A DNA stretch of 42,303 nt, taken from positions 1-42,303 of the forward strand of contig SIAJ01000047.1 of NCBI GenBank assembly GCA_009691845.1, given 5' to 3'. Position 1 is the first letter of the stretch; every line of letters starts with the position of its first letter. Positions 35,403 through 42,303 of the stretch are shown one piece after another. The translations under genes were made by a program, and so were the position numbers. Below the pieces are notes generated by a model. The model was not told where the DNA came from. It worked only from the letters and a program-made list of their open reading frames with translations, and ran no database searches. The stretch is from Gemmataceae bacterium. Lineage in GTDB: Bacteria > Planctomycetota > Planctomycetia > Gemmatales > Gemmataceae.

Positions 35403-36836
35403 TCACTCCACATTCCCCGAATTCACGCCTGCCTCTTTCGGAAGCGTCGCCCCGTTCGCGAACACATTGTTCGCGAAGACGTTCCCGCTGCCGCCTTCGA
35501 CCACGATGGATTTCACACCCTTCGCACCAATCATGTCGTTGCGGATCAGGCAATCCGAAACGCGGCTGTTGGTCAGTTCCTTCAGAGACAGCGATGTCCC
35601 CTCACAATCGAGGATCGAGCAGTTCGTCACGTTAAAACGGCTGCATTTCTCGATGGCGATGGCCGCGGGTAAGCCACGAACACCGTGAACATGCAGGCCT
35701 GTGAGCGTGCAATCCTTGCAGTCGCGGAACAGGATCGCGTTCGTGGTCGTCGTGGCGTTGCCGTAGTCGTACCGGGGATTGCGTTGAAAATCGTTCGGGC
35801 CGACGACGATGTGCTCCGAATTCACGACCCGCAGATTGTGTTCATAACCCATCCAGAAGGTGTTGCCGGTAATGGTTACGCCACGAGCCGCTTCGATGTC
35901 CACGTTCACCTTCACGTCCGAGAACACGTTGCCAGTGATCGTGACGTGCCCTTCCTTGGTTTTGCCAGGTGCGTTCTTCAATGCACCAACTCCTTCGCCG
36001 AGAATGCGAACGTTCGCGGATCCAGGCGAAGGCGATTCGTGCTGAATCGTGCAACCCGTGATCGCAACCTCCGCAATGCTGCCTCCGGTCGAATCGAGAA
36101 GGACATTCGCTGTGGGTTTGTTATCGGAGGACATGTTTCCTTCGATGTCGCAGCCGGAAATATGCACGTTGCGAACTTCGCCGCCGACGCTGACTACGCC
36201 CCCCTGTTTGCAATAGCTGATGTGCGAGCCGACGATGTTCGTCTGATGCAGATTCACGTGGTCGAGATACACGCCGATGCCGCGATTGTTGTAAATATGG
36301 CAAGCGGAAATGAGCACGTTGCGGTTACGCTTCACGAGATGGATGCCATGCCGGCACTCGCGGATGGTTACGCGCTCGACGGTCAACTGCATCGTCCCCT
36401 CGGCCTCAATCGCGTCCGCTTCCGCATGATTACCGACGATTTCCAAGCCCGCGACCGTGGGGGTTCGCTGCTTCCATACGTTGGGCAACACGCTTTTCGG
36501 AGCGGCCGTGCCGGCGTGCGTGCCGATGAACTTGATTGCAGGACCGGGACCGTCCATTCGCAGTGATGCATTACCGGAAGCCACGAACGCGACGGGACCC
36601 AGCTTGTCGAGATCGACGACAATCGTTTCGGTGATTCGGAAGACGCCTCGTGGGAACGCGAGTGTACCATCTTTCTGAAGAAGTTGCCGAATGGCATCCG
36701 TGTTATCGGTGGTGCCATCGCCCACGAGTGTCGGCGAGGGGGCCTCTTTGCCAGTAGTGGGCATGGGACGGAGGACGAACCAGCTAGCAACCGCGATGAC
36801 GACAATCGCCGAAGCTATTAGGGTGTAGTTTCGCAT
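35403..36836 (-). CDS. anchored right-handed parallel beta-helix protein
   Basis: 477 residues from ATG 36834-36836. An uncleaved-looking N-terminal hydrophobic segment (about 6-22) suggests membrane anchoring. GDGTTDNTDAIRQLLQKDG (39-57) and TLAFPRGVFRITETI are the opening of pectate-lyase-like beta-helices. Many coil repeats follow, for instance VERVTIRECRHGIHLVKRNRN, VLISACHIYNNRGIGVYLDHV, VTITGNVFSDVKVN, VTITGNTFWMG, and FNVTNCSILDCEG. Such proteins bind or cleave polysaccharides, or act as structural helices; no catalytic residues can be assigned safely. It converges on the small secreted protein and is separated from DUF2237 by a palindrome. Confidence 0.9.
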   Translation of the reverse strand: MRNYTLIASAIVVIAVASWFVLRPMPTTGKEAPSPTLVGDGTTDNTDAIRQLLQKDGTLAFPRGVFRITETIVVDLDKLGPVAFVASGNASLRMDGPGPAIKFIGTHAGTAAPKSVLPNVWKQRTPTVAGLEIVGNHAEADAIEAEGTMQLTVERVTIRECRHGIHLVKRNRNVLISACHIYNNRGIGVYLDHVNLHQTNIVGSHISYCKQGGVVSVGGEVRNVHISGCDIEGNMSSDNKPTANVLLDSTGGSIAEVAITGCTIQHESPSPGSANVRILGEGVGALKNAPGKTKEGHVTITGNVFSDVKVNVDIEAARGVTITGNTFWMGYEHNLRVVNSEHIVVGPNDFQRNPRYDYGNATTTTNAILFRDCKDCTLTGLHVHGVRGLPAAIAIEKCSRFNVTNCSILDCEGTSLSLKELTNSRVSDCLIRNDMIGAKGVKSIVVEGGSGNVFANNVFANGATLPKEAGVNSGNVE

Positions 36837-36864
36837 GAAGGTGCTCGAAGAGATGAGGCACGAT

Positions 36865-36926
36865 TGGGAACGCCAATCTCCAGAGTGGCGATGGAGAAAA
36901 CGCCAATCCGGAGATTGGCGTTCCCA
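36865..36926. repeat. paired-hairpin palindrome between two minus-strand genes
   Basis: Arms 36865-36890 and 36901-36926, 26 bases with two mismatches, ten-base loop. The left arm folds on itself (CGCCAATC/GAGTGGCG, seven of eight) and the right arm perfectly (CGCCAATC/GATTGGCG). It lies after the DUF2237 stop and before the beta-helix start. Confidence 0.82.
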
Positions 36927-36941
36927 GACGATCGGGCAAGC

Positions 36942-37310
36942 TTACGCCATCACCGCATGAGTCTGCAACTCGTCCAGCGTCACGAATTCCAGCGTGGACA
37001 TATGCGTGGCTTCCAGGATTACCGGCGGTGCGACGCCCGCGTCCCTGGCTTCCTTCCAGCGTTCGACGCACAGGCACCAGCGGTCACCTGGCCGAAGCCC
37101 AGGGAAGCCGAGTTGGGAAAATCGCGTCGTCAGGTCGTTGCCACGCGAAGCAGAGAAGGCCAGAAACTCCCTGGTCATCTCGGCACACACAAGGTGCAAG
37201 CCGACATCTTCGCCACCCGTATCGCAGCATCCGGTGCGGAAGAAGCCAGTGATCGGATCGGTCGAGCAGTTTTGCAGGGGTTCATTTAATACGTTGCGTG
37301 CGCGTGACAT
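36942..37310 (-). CDS. DUF2237 family protein
   Basis: 122 residues from ATG 37308-37310. It has the complete family pattern: NVLNEPLQNCSTDPITGFFR, TGCCDTGGEDVGLHLVCAEM, TREFLAFSASRGNDLTTRF, FPGLRPGDRWCLCVERW, and a C-terminal LDELQTHAV. The conserved Cys and His residues may bind metal, but no role is known. The length is as usual for the family. It is single-domain, has no export signal, and is likely cytoplasmic. Confidence 0.93.
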   Translation of the reverse strand: MSRARNVLNEPLQNCSTDPITGFFRTGCCDTGGEDVGLHLVCAEMTREFLAFSASRGNDLTTRFSQLGFPGLRPGDRWCLCVERWKEARDAGVAPPVILEATHMSTLEFVTLDELQTHAVMA

Positions 37311-37367
37311 GATCGTTCGGTGGTTAGGTGTGTCAAGAGATTCTATGCTCTTTCTCGTCTTCAGACT

Positions 37368-38363
37368 TCATCCCAGCACCATGGCCGCCAGGCCGAAGTA
37401 TGCGGCGAGAGTCAAGATATCGGTGAGTGCCAGTGTAATTGGCCCGGCCGCGATCTTGGGATCGAGTTTCAGCGCGTGCAATCCCGTCGGCACGGAGAGG
37501 CCAAAGAAGCAGGCCCCGAGAATCGAGCCGGCAATCCCCGATCCAATCACCAGGGCCGCCAGCCCATCGTTGCGCCAGGCAAAGACAACCCCAGCAACGA
37601 CGAAGCCGCTCGCCAGGCCAATCAGACTGGCCGTTCGCAGTTCACGCCAGACGGCACGCAGGTACCAGCGCAACGTTGGCTTCACGGATCGTAGCGTCTG
37701 AATCGTCACGGTCATCGACTGAATGCTGACGCTTTCGCAAAGCCCCAGCACGAGAGGCAGGAAAAATGCGAGTACGACATGCGCCTGCAAAGTTAGTTCA
37801 AAGAAGCTCGTCAAGATGGCCCCGCCGATACCGCTGATGATCGTGGCCATCAGCCAGGGGAAACGAAAGCAAAATGCTCGGAACGGTGCAGCGTCGCGAA
37901 CCTGGTGAATGCTGAAGCCGAGAGCCTCGAACACCTCGTTGCCCGGCACCTCCCCGCCGCCGAGGACGAGAATCTCAGACGTGAATTGACTCAGGTCGAT
38001 CACGCCAATCACGATTCGCTTCTCATCCACAACCGGAAAGGCAAGCAGCTTGTGCAGCACAAAGAACTCGCAGGCATCCAACATAGTCGCCTGGCGCGGG
38101 ATGGCGATCACGCGGGGATGCATGACTTCGCGCAGAGGTTTATCGATGGGAAAGGTAATCAGCCGGCGCAACGGCAGAACGCCCATTAGCTTGCCGGAAT
38201 CATCGACGACGTAGTAGTACTGAATGCCATTCCCGCCCGAGGCCTTGCGGATCATGTCAATCGCCTCGCCCACTGTCATGGATTGGTTCAAGGTGGAGAA
38301 GTCGTGCCGAACGTGGGACGCGACTGTTTCACCCAGAAGCTGCGATTGCGATGCATTTGCCAT
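37368..38363 (-). CDS. MgtE-like divalent cation transporter lacking the N-terminal gating domain
   Basis: 331 residues from ATG 38361-38363. Two CBS motifs form the N-terminal half (about 15-140; YYYVVDDSGKLMGVLPLRRL and VDEKRIVIGVIDLSQF). The C-terminal half (about 165-331) has five hydrophobic segments: PWLMATIISGIGGAILTSFF, VVLAFFLPLVLGLCESVSIQ, SLIGLASGFVVAGVVFAW, ALVIGSGIAGSILGACFFG, and PITLALTDILTLAAYFGLAA, matching the Mg2+ pore of MgtE. Normal MgtE has about 450 residues because it begins with a helical MgtE_N domain that gates on Mg2+; this one starts directly at the CBS region. A short form of the family is therefore likely. It diverges from prmC. Confidence 0.9.
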   Translation of the reverse strand: MANASQSQLLGETVASHVRHDFSTLNQSMTVGEAIDMIRKASGGNGIQYYYVVDDSGKLMGVLPLRRLITFPIDKPLREVMHPRVIAIPRQATMLDACEFFVLHKLLAFPVVDEKRIVIGVIDLSQFTSEILVLGGGEVPGNEVFEALGFSIHQVRDAAPFRAFCFRFPWLMATIISGIGGAILTSFFELTLQAHVVLAFFLPLVLGLCESVSIQSMTVTIQTLRSVKPTLRWYLRAVWRELRTASLIGLASGFVVAGVVFAWRNDGLAALVIGSGIAGSILGACFFGLSVPTGLHALKLDPKIAAGPITLALTDILTLAAYFGLAAMVLG

Positions 38364-38379
38364 AATTCACCTGGTGATG

Positions 38380-38418
38380 CCAGAGTAGTCCGCCCACTCC
38401 GTGTGCGGACTACTCTGG
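38380..38418. repeat. 39-bp perfect palindrome in a divergent gap
   Basis: Arms CCAGAGTAGTCCGC (38380-38393) and its exact complement (38405-38418), 11-base loop. It lies between the MgtE-like gene and prmC, which point apart, so it cannot terminate either; it may be a binding site or a mobile repeat. Confidence 0.8.
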
Positions 38419-38458
38419 ACCGCGTGCATACGATACAAGCTAATGATGAGGGCAAACT

Positions 38459-39319
38459 ATGGCGAGTGAGACATGGACTGTCCGCCGTCTGCTGGAGTGG
38501 ACCGAAGATTTCCTTCGCAAGAAGGGCTTCGAGTCTCCGCGTCTCGAAGCACAAATCTTGCTCGCTCACGCGCTGGGCTGCCAGAAGATCGATCTCTACG
38601 TGCGCTTCTCGGAAGAGCCGGCTGAAGACAAACGCAGCACGTTCCGTGAGATCATCAAGAAGCGTTCCGAAGGAACGCCAGTCGCTCATCTCGTTGGCTA
38701 TCGCGAGTTCTACTCACTCGCGTTTGCCGTCTCGCCGGATGTCCTGATTCCGCGACCGGAAACCGAAACGCTGGTCATGGAAGCCTTGCGCTTGCTGAAG
38801 CCGCTGGCTGCTCCGCGCGTCCTGGACATCGGCACAGGCTCGGGCTGCATCGCCGTGACGATCGCCAAGCAACACAAATCGGCCCAGGTGACGGCCATCG
38901 ATATCAGCCCGAAGGCCCTGGCCATCGCACGCACGAACGCGGAGCAACACGCGGTCACGGAACGTGTGACCTTTCTGGAAGGGGACCTGTTCGCCCCGCT
39001 TTCTCTGCAATCATTCGACCTGATCGCGAGTAATCCGCCCTACATTGCTCACGCGGAATTTCCGACACTCGATCCCGGCGTGCGCGACTTCGAGCCTCGC
39101 TCCGCCCTCGATGGCGGACCCGATGGCCTGGGGTTCTATCGGCGACTCGCGACCGAGGCCGAGCGGTTCCTCAGACCCGGTGGAACGACCCTGGTCGAGA
39201 TCGGTTCGACGCAAGAAGACGCCGTCCGCGATATCTTCGCGGCTCGAATGGAAGTTGGAGCCACGATTCGCGACCTGGGTGGCCGACCGCGAGTGATCTC
39301 GGCCCGTGCGCGATCCTGA
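38459..39319 (+). CDS. prmC: peptide chain release factor glutamine methyltransferase
   Basis: 286 residues from ATG 38459. It methylates the Gln of the GGQ motif in release factors 1 and 2 using S-adenosylmethionine, in the cytoplasm. N-terminal helical domain about 1-90 (LRKKGFESPRLEAQILLAHA, VAHLVGYREFYSL), then the Rossmann methyltransferase: LIPRPETETLV (96-106), VLDIGTGSGCIAV (121-133), the acidic SAM-binding AIDISPKAL, and catalytic NPPY (192-195), then YPxxE-like ALDGGPDGLGFYRR. Length is normal. Identification is firm. It is followed by the large inverted repeat at 39342. Confidence 0.95.
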   Translation: MASETWTVRRLLEWTEDFLRKKGFESPRLEAQILLAHALGCQKIDLYVRFSEEPAEDKRSTFREIIKKRSEGTPVAHLVGYREFYSLAFAVSPDVLIPRPETETLVMEALRLLKPLAAPRVLDIGTGSGCIAVTIAKQHKSAQVTAIDISPKALAIARTNAEQHAVTERVTFLEGDLFAPLSLQSFDLIASNPPYIAHAEFPTLDPGVRDFEPRSALDGGPDGLGFYRRLATEAERFLRPGGTTLVEIGSTQEDAVRDIFAARMEVGATIRDLGGRPRVISARARS

Positions 39320-39341
39320 AGGCGATTCGCTTCGACACAAT

Positions 39342-39435
39342 GTGGACGTTCGCTCCGCGAACGTAATGGCACGCCAAACTTCAAGAATCCGCGTATCCGG
39401 GGTAAAAGCCTCACGTTCGCGGAGCGAACGTCCAC
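39342..39435. repeat. 94-bp element with perfect 23-bp inverted repeats
   Basis: Arms 39342-39364 and 39413-39435 are identical over 23 bases in reverse complement (GTGGACGTTCGCTCCGCGAACG and one further base); the 48-base interior is unique. Each arm is itself a hairpin ACGTTCGC/GCGAACGT around TCC or GGA. It lies between prmC and the response regulator gene. The form is that of a small non-autonomous element or paired-REP unit. Confidence 0.85.
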
Positions 39436-39515
39436 TTTGCCACTAACTCTGCCGCAACAGGTTGCATTGCATAACTTAAATCTAGCTCTTCAAACCAGAA
39501 CCGTGGAATCTCTTC

Positions 39516-40739
39516 ATGGCCGAGACCATCTTGATCGTGGACGACGAGGAGCCCGTCCGCCGTACGTTTCGCGATTGGCTCACTGGTTCCGGCTTGAACG
39601 TCGACGTTCAAGCCGTCGCCGATGCCGAGTCCGCGCTGCTGTTCGCCAATTCGCATTCCGTCGATCTGGCCGTGCTCGATTGGAACCTGGGCACCGGCTC
39701 GGACGGTTTACGCTTGCTTGAAGACCTGGTCGAGTTCCACCCGGACCTCGTGGCCATCCTCGTCACAGGCTTTGCTCATCAGGCCACGCCACTCGAAGCA
39801 CTGCGAATGGGTGTCCGCGATTACCTGGATAAGAACCAGGACCTGAATCGTGAGACGTTCATCGCAGCGGTTCGCAAGCAACTCGAACGCATTGCACCGG
39901 CCAAGCGGCATCGAGAGTTCCAGCGCGGGTTGCTGCAGTTCCGCCAGTCGGTCGAAAAGATCCTGCCGCTCGTGCAATCAACGGCGGCCTTGAACGATCC
40001 GTTGCCTCTGCCGGACGCTGTGCGCAATCTGTTTCGGTTCTTGATTCGTTCGACCGGCGCAGTAGATGGCGTGCTGCTCGCCCGCCATCTTTCTCCCGAG
40101 GGTGCCGAGCGTTTCGTGGCCTATCGGCCGGATGGCCAGCCGCTCACGCAGTTGGCCGTGCCGTTCAATCGCTCGCTCGCGGCCACGGTGTTGAGCATGA
40201 ACGAGGTATGTGTGATGAGTGCGGCCGACCTGGGCACTCTGGGGCCGGTCGAGTTACAGCCGGTCGAGAAGAATCGGCAGCACATCCTGGCTGCCCCGAT
40301 TCCGGTCGCGCAGGGAACGCACGTGGTTCTGGAGTTGTTCGATAAACCCGGAGGCTTCACGGCCGAGGATCGCAAGCTGGTCGCGGCAGCCGCGGAGTTC
40401 AGCAGCGAACTCTTGCGGCAAGCGATGGCCGAGCGCCAGAATCGCCGTCTGCTGTTCGACGCCGTCGAGGCCGCATTGCACGCGAGTGAGCAAGCGGTCG
40501 CCTCGCTTCCAATTGGTCATGAAACCGAGGCGGACGAGCCATTGCCCACGACCATCATGGATCGCCTACGTGCCAGCTTGAAGGAATCCGCCAATCCGGT
40601 TGTCGATTCGGAAACGTCGTTACAGCTGGCGGAGGAAGTGCGTGAACTCGCGATTCGCCATGGTCCCTCGGCCGTTCGGCACTGCATCGGTTTGGTGAAG
40701 AGTGTCCGGGGTTTGCTCGATGAAACCACGGGAACGTAA
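39516..40739 (+). CDS. response regulator with receiver and GAF-like domain
   Basis: 407 residues from ATG 39516. Receiver domain (1-about 120): acidic pair Asp9-Asp10 (LIVDDEEP), phosphoacceptor Asp55 (LAVLDWNLG), Thr84 (LVTGFAHQ), and Lys106 (DYLDKNQ), all present, so phosphorylation is expected. Residues about 160-320 look like a GAF fold (RNLFRFLIRSTGAVDGVLLA, AVPFNRSLAATVLSMNEV, LAAPIPVAQGTHVVLELFDK, FTAEDRKLVAAAAEFSSELL). The C-terminus (about 320-407) is helical, ends VRGLLDETTGT, and has no DNA-binding domain. It likely signals through protein contact. The subtilisin-like gene follows 12 bases later. Confidence 0.9.
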   Translation: MAETILIVDDEEPVRRTFRDWLTGSGLNVDVQAVADAESALLFANSHSVDLAVLDWNLGTGSDGLRLLEDLVEFHPDLVAILVTGFAHQATPLEALRMGVRDYLDKNQDLNRETFIAAVRKQLERIAPAKRHREFQRGLLQFRQSVEKILPLVQSTAALNDPLPLPDAVRNLFRFLIRSTGAVDGVLLARHLSPEGAERFVAYRPDGQPLTQLAVPFNRSLAATVLSMNEVCVMSAADLGTLGPVELQPVEKNRQHILAAPIPVAQGTHVVLELFDKPGGFTAEDRKLVAAAAEFSSELLRQAMAERQNRRLLFDAVEAALHASEQAVASLPIGHETEADEPLPTTIMDRLRASLKESANPVVDSETSLQLAEEVRELAIRHGPSAVRHCIGLVKSVRGLLDETTGT

Positions 40740-40751
40740 ACACACTTGCGC

Positions 40752-41576
40752 ATGCCAGAGACCGAAACCGTGTTCGACGAAATCTTCCGGCTGCTGACGC
40801 CCGAGAAGTTGCTCCGCGACCCACGGGCGACCGGCGAGGGGGTTTCGATCGCGTTGATCGACAGCGGCGTCGAACGGTCCGTGTTGGAAAACAAGTTCGG
40901 CGACGCGATTCATCCGATCGAAGGGGCGGTCTTCCGGGCCGATCAGGCAACGCCTTCTCCCTACCTGGGTCGTCAATCGAGCCCGCACGGCACCACGGTC
41001 GCGGACATTGTGTTGACCATTGCCCCGCGAGTGAAAATCTACTCGGCCGATGTATTCGGCCCGACCGGCACCTGCGAAGTCGAAACGGTCATCAAGGCCC
41101 TGCAGTACGCCAGCGACGTCTGGAAGTGCAAGGTCGTGAACCTGTCGCTGGGTGTGCCGGAATCGAAGATGCAGCAACTCCCCAAGCGGCATCAATTCCT
41201 GAAGGCCATCGAGGAGGGTTATTACAAAGACGTGCTGATCTTCGCGGCCGCCCACAACGAGCATCCGCTCATGCGGAGTTATCCGGCCGCATTTGCCCCG
41301 CCACTCATCTCGGTAGATAAAGGACTGTTCGAGGATCCCACCCAGTTTGCCTACAAGTTGCGAGACACGGTCGAATTTCAGGCCCACGGCCGTGGCTATC
41401 TCGGCCCGTTCGCGAGAGAGCCAGCGACCAGTTGGGCAACCCCGCACCTGGCCGCGATCGCGGCACGACTGTTGTCCTTGCGGCCCGAGATGAAGCCCTT
41501 CGAGATCAAGACGCTCTTGTACTGGATGTTTGAGGCGAGGAAGACAGCCTCAGGAGAGAAGGAACCAGAGAATTAG
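40752..41576 (+). CDS. intracellular subtilisin-like serine protease (S8)
   Basis: 274 residues from ATG 40752; a TTG at 40746 adds only two residues. The catalytic triad is intact: Asp37 (IALIDSGV), His79 (SPHGTTVADIV) and Ser227 (PATSWATPHLAAIAARL), with Asn169 (FAAAHNEHP) for the oxyanion hole. No signal peptide and no I9 propeptide: the catalytic core begins by residue 25, so the enzyme should be cytoplasmic and needs other control. The likely operon with the response regulator (12 bases) hints that phosphorylation controls proteolysis. The Asn is preceded by an unusual AAH in place of the common AAGN. Substrate unknown. Confidence 0.9.
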   Translation: MPETETVFDEIFRLLTPEKLLRDPRATGEGVSIALIDSGVERSVLENKFGDAIHPIEGAVFRADQATPSPYLGRQSSPHGTTVADIVLTIAPRVKIYSADVFGPTGTCEVETVIKALQYASDVWKCKVVNLSLGVPESKMQQLPKRHQFLKAIEEGYYKDVLIFAAAHNEHPLMRSYPAAFAPPLISVDKGLFEDPTQFAYKLRDTVEFQAHGRGYLGPFAREPATSWATPHLAAIAARLLSLRPEMKPFEIKTLLYWMFEARKTASGEKEPEN

Positions 41577-41633
41577 GTGAAGCCTTCACGCCGGGACAAA
41601 TCTTCACTTACCGCATTCCGCTCGCCTTTTTGT

Positions 41634-41662
41634 TTGTATCACCCCCCTTTCTCGCTTATACT
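41634..41662 (+). promoter_or_regulatory. promoter of the ACT-domain gene
   Basis: TTGTAT (41634-41639) and TATACT (41657-41662) are 17 bases apart: four and five matches to the housekeeping sigma consensus with ideal spacing. A start near 41669 would leave a 20-base leader containing TTGGGGGTG just before ATG 41689. Confidence 0.6.
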
Positions 41663-41688
41663 CCCTCCACCTAACTTGGGGGTGTCGC

Positions 41689-42180
41689 ATGAGTTTCGGC
41701 GAGGGGGTTGGCATGGATTTTGACACGGCACATGGCCGTGATTGGCCGAGCGTGCGGCAGTTCAATGTGTTCCTTGCCAATCGAATTGGTGCTCTCATGG
41801 ACGTCGTTCGTCGTTTCGAGACGACCGACATCAAGATCGTCTCGCTCATGGTCGTCGATTCAGCGGATTGTGCCATCATTCGCATGGTGCTGAGCGATCC
41901 CGAGCGGGCCAAGGAAATCTTCGCGCAGGCAAAGATGATGGTGACCGAGAGCGACTTGCTCGTCGTGAAATTGCCAGGTGGAAGTCAACCACTGGCGACG
42001 ATTTGCCGGGCTCTTCTGACCGCCGAACTGAGCATTCATTACGCCTACCCGCTGTTGATTGGTGTCGGTCCGGAAGGAAGCACGGCCCTGGCGTTACACG
42101 TCGATGATCACGAAACCGCAGCGGCGACCCTGAACGACAAAGGCTTTACGTTGTACACCGAAAACGACCTGACCTGGTGA
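41689..42180 (+). CDS. ACT-domain protein
   Basis: 163 residues from ATG 41689 with a G-rich site just upstream; ATG 41713 is possible. The first ACT domain (about 20-95) runs VRQFNVFLANRIGALMDVVR, FETTDIKIVSLMVVDSADCA, IIRMVLSDPERAKEIFAQAK. A second half (about 100-160; CRALLTAELSIHYAYPLLIG, TALALHVDDHETAAATLNDK) looks like a second ACT fold. ACT domains bind amino acids and regulate enzymes of amino-acid metabolism, but no catalytic domain is present and no such gene is adjacent, so it is a stand-alone regulator. Its own promoter candidate at 41634 suggests separate expression. Confidence 0.88.
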   Translation: MSFGEGVGMDFDTAHGRDWPSVRQFNVFLANRIGALMDVVRRFETTDIKIVSLMVVDSADCAIIRMVLSDPERAKEIFAQAKMMVTESDLLVVKLPGGSQPLATICRALLTAELSIHYAYPLLIGVGPEGSTALALHVDDHETAAATLNDKGFTLYTENDLTW

Positions 42181-42232
42181 ACCCGGGTAACTCGACCCGG
42201 CCGCCTTTATCCCTTTTACGAGGCCACTATTC

Positions 42233-42303
42233 ATGGCGAAAGATTACGACGACGATGAAGACGATCGTCCGGCACGCAAGCCGAGGAACTCCCGGGACGA
42301 TGA
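42233..42303 (+). CDS. acidic protein, cut by right edge
   Basis: ATG 42233, with CGAGG 11 bases upstream, opens MAKDYDDDEDDRPARKPRNS and then runs off the window after 23 codons. The N-terminus is an acidic and then basic low-complexity segment, probably disordered. It stands 52 bases after the ACT gene. Too little is visible to name it. Confidence 0.6.
   Translation, partial: MAKDYDDDEDDRPARKPRNSRDD

Overview
The window reads as chromosomal DNA of a planctomycete, most likely from the Gemmatales/Gemmataceae. The basis is established family knowledge: three Tat-exported DUF1501 proteins, a DUF1800 protein, two DUF1549/DUF1553 proteins (one with a Planctomycete cytochrome CxxCH motif), a DUF4139 protein, secreted WD40 proteins and a membrane Ser/Thr kinase. 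The DNA is GC-rich and densely coded with mixed strands. I see no phage, insertion sequence, CRISPR array, rRNA or tRNA.

Layout. 1-3583: a truncated DNA polymerase III delta gene (holA, minus) diverges from a membrane Ser/Thr kinase and a small membrane protein. 3673-5886: a cupin, two tandem micro helix-turn-helix proteins, and pyrD. 6269-15922: a DUF3472 secreted protein, a DUF1800-DUF1501 pair (minus), then DUF1501, a cytochrome-DUF1549/1553 protein, a relic of a DUF4058 gene, and a third DUF1501. 15931-17170: a HEAT-like protein, a frameshifted Phd-type antitoxin with no toxin, and a micro-ORF. 17261-26198: a nitrilase fused to a DJ-1/PfpI domain, two tandem paralogous WD40 proteins, and a dikinase-like enzyme with the rifampin phosphotransferase domain order. 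26353-31383: a large DUF4139 protein, glycerol kinase, and directly behind it a shattered relic of glycerol-3-phosphate dehydrogenase (glpD). 31371-36836: a DUF1549-LamG-DUF1553 protein, two small secreted proteins, and an anchored parallel beta-helix protein. 36942-38363: DUF2237 and a short MgtE-like transporter. 38459-42303: prmC, a response regulator with an intracellular subtilisin-like protease in one likely operon, a tandem-ACT protein, and the start of an acidic protein cut by the window edge.

Working together. DUF1501 proteins occur beside DUF1800 or DUF1549/1553 partners, all with export signals, so this looks like an extracytoplasmic system of unknown chemistry. glpK probably once formed an operon with glpD: the ATGA stop/start overlap survives although glpD is destroyed. 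The response regulator and subtilisin-like protease are 12 bases apart and may couple a phosphorelay to proteolysis.

The most striking non-coding feature is a set of about a dozen long, nearly perfect palindromes in the gaps. Several are pairs of hairpins facing each other, so each arm is itself a hairpin. They lie in convergent, tandem and divergent gaps alike, so they cannot all be terminators. They resemble dimeric REP/BIME-like elements, but sequences differ from gap to gap and no REP-associated transposase is in view.
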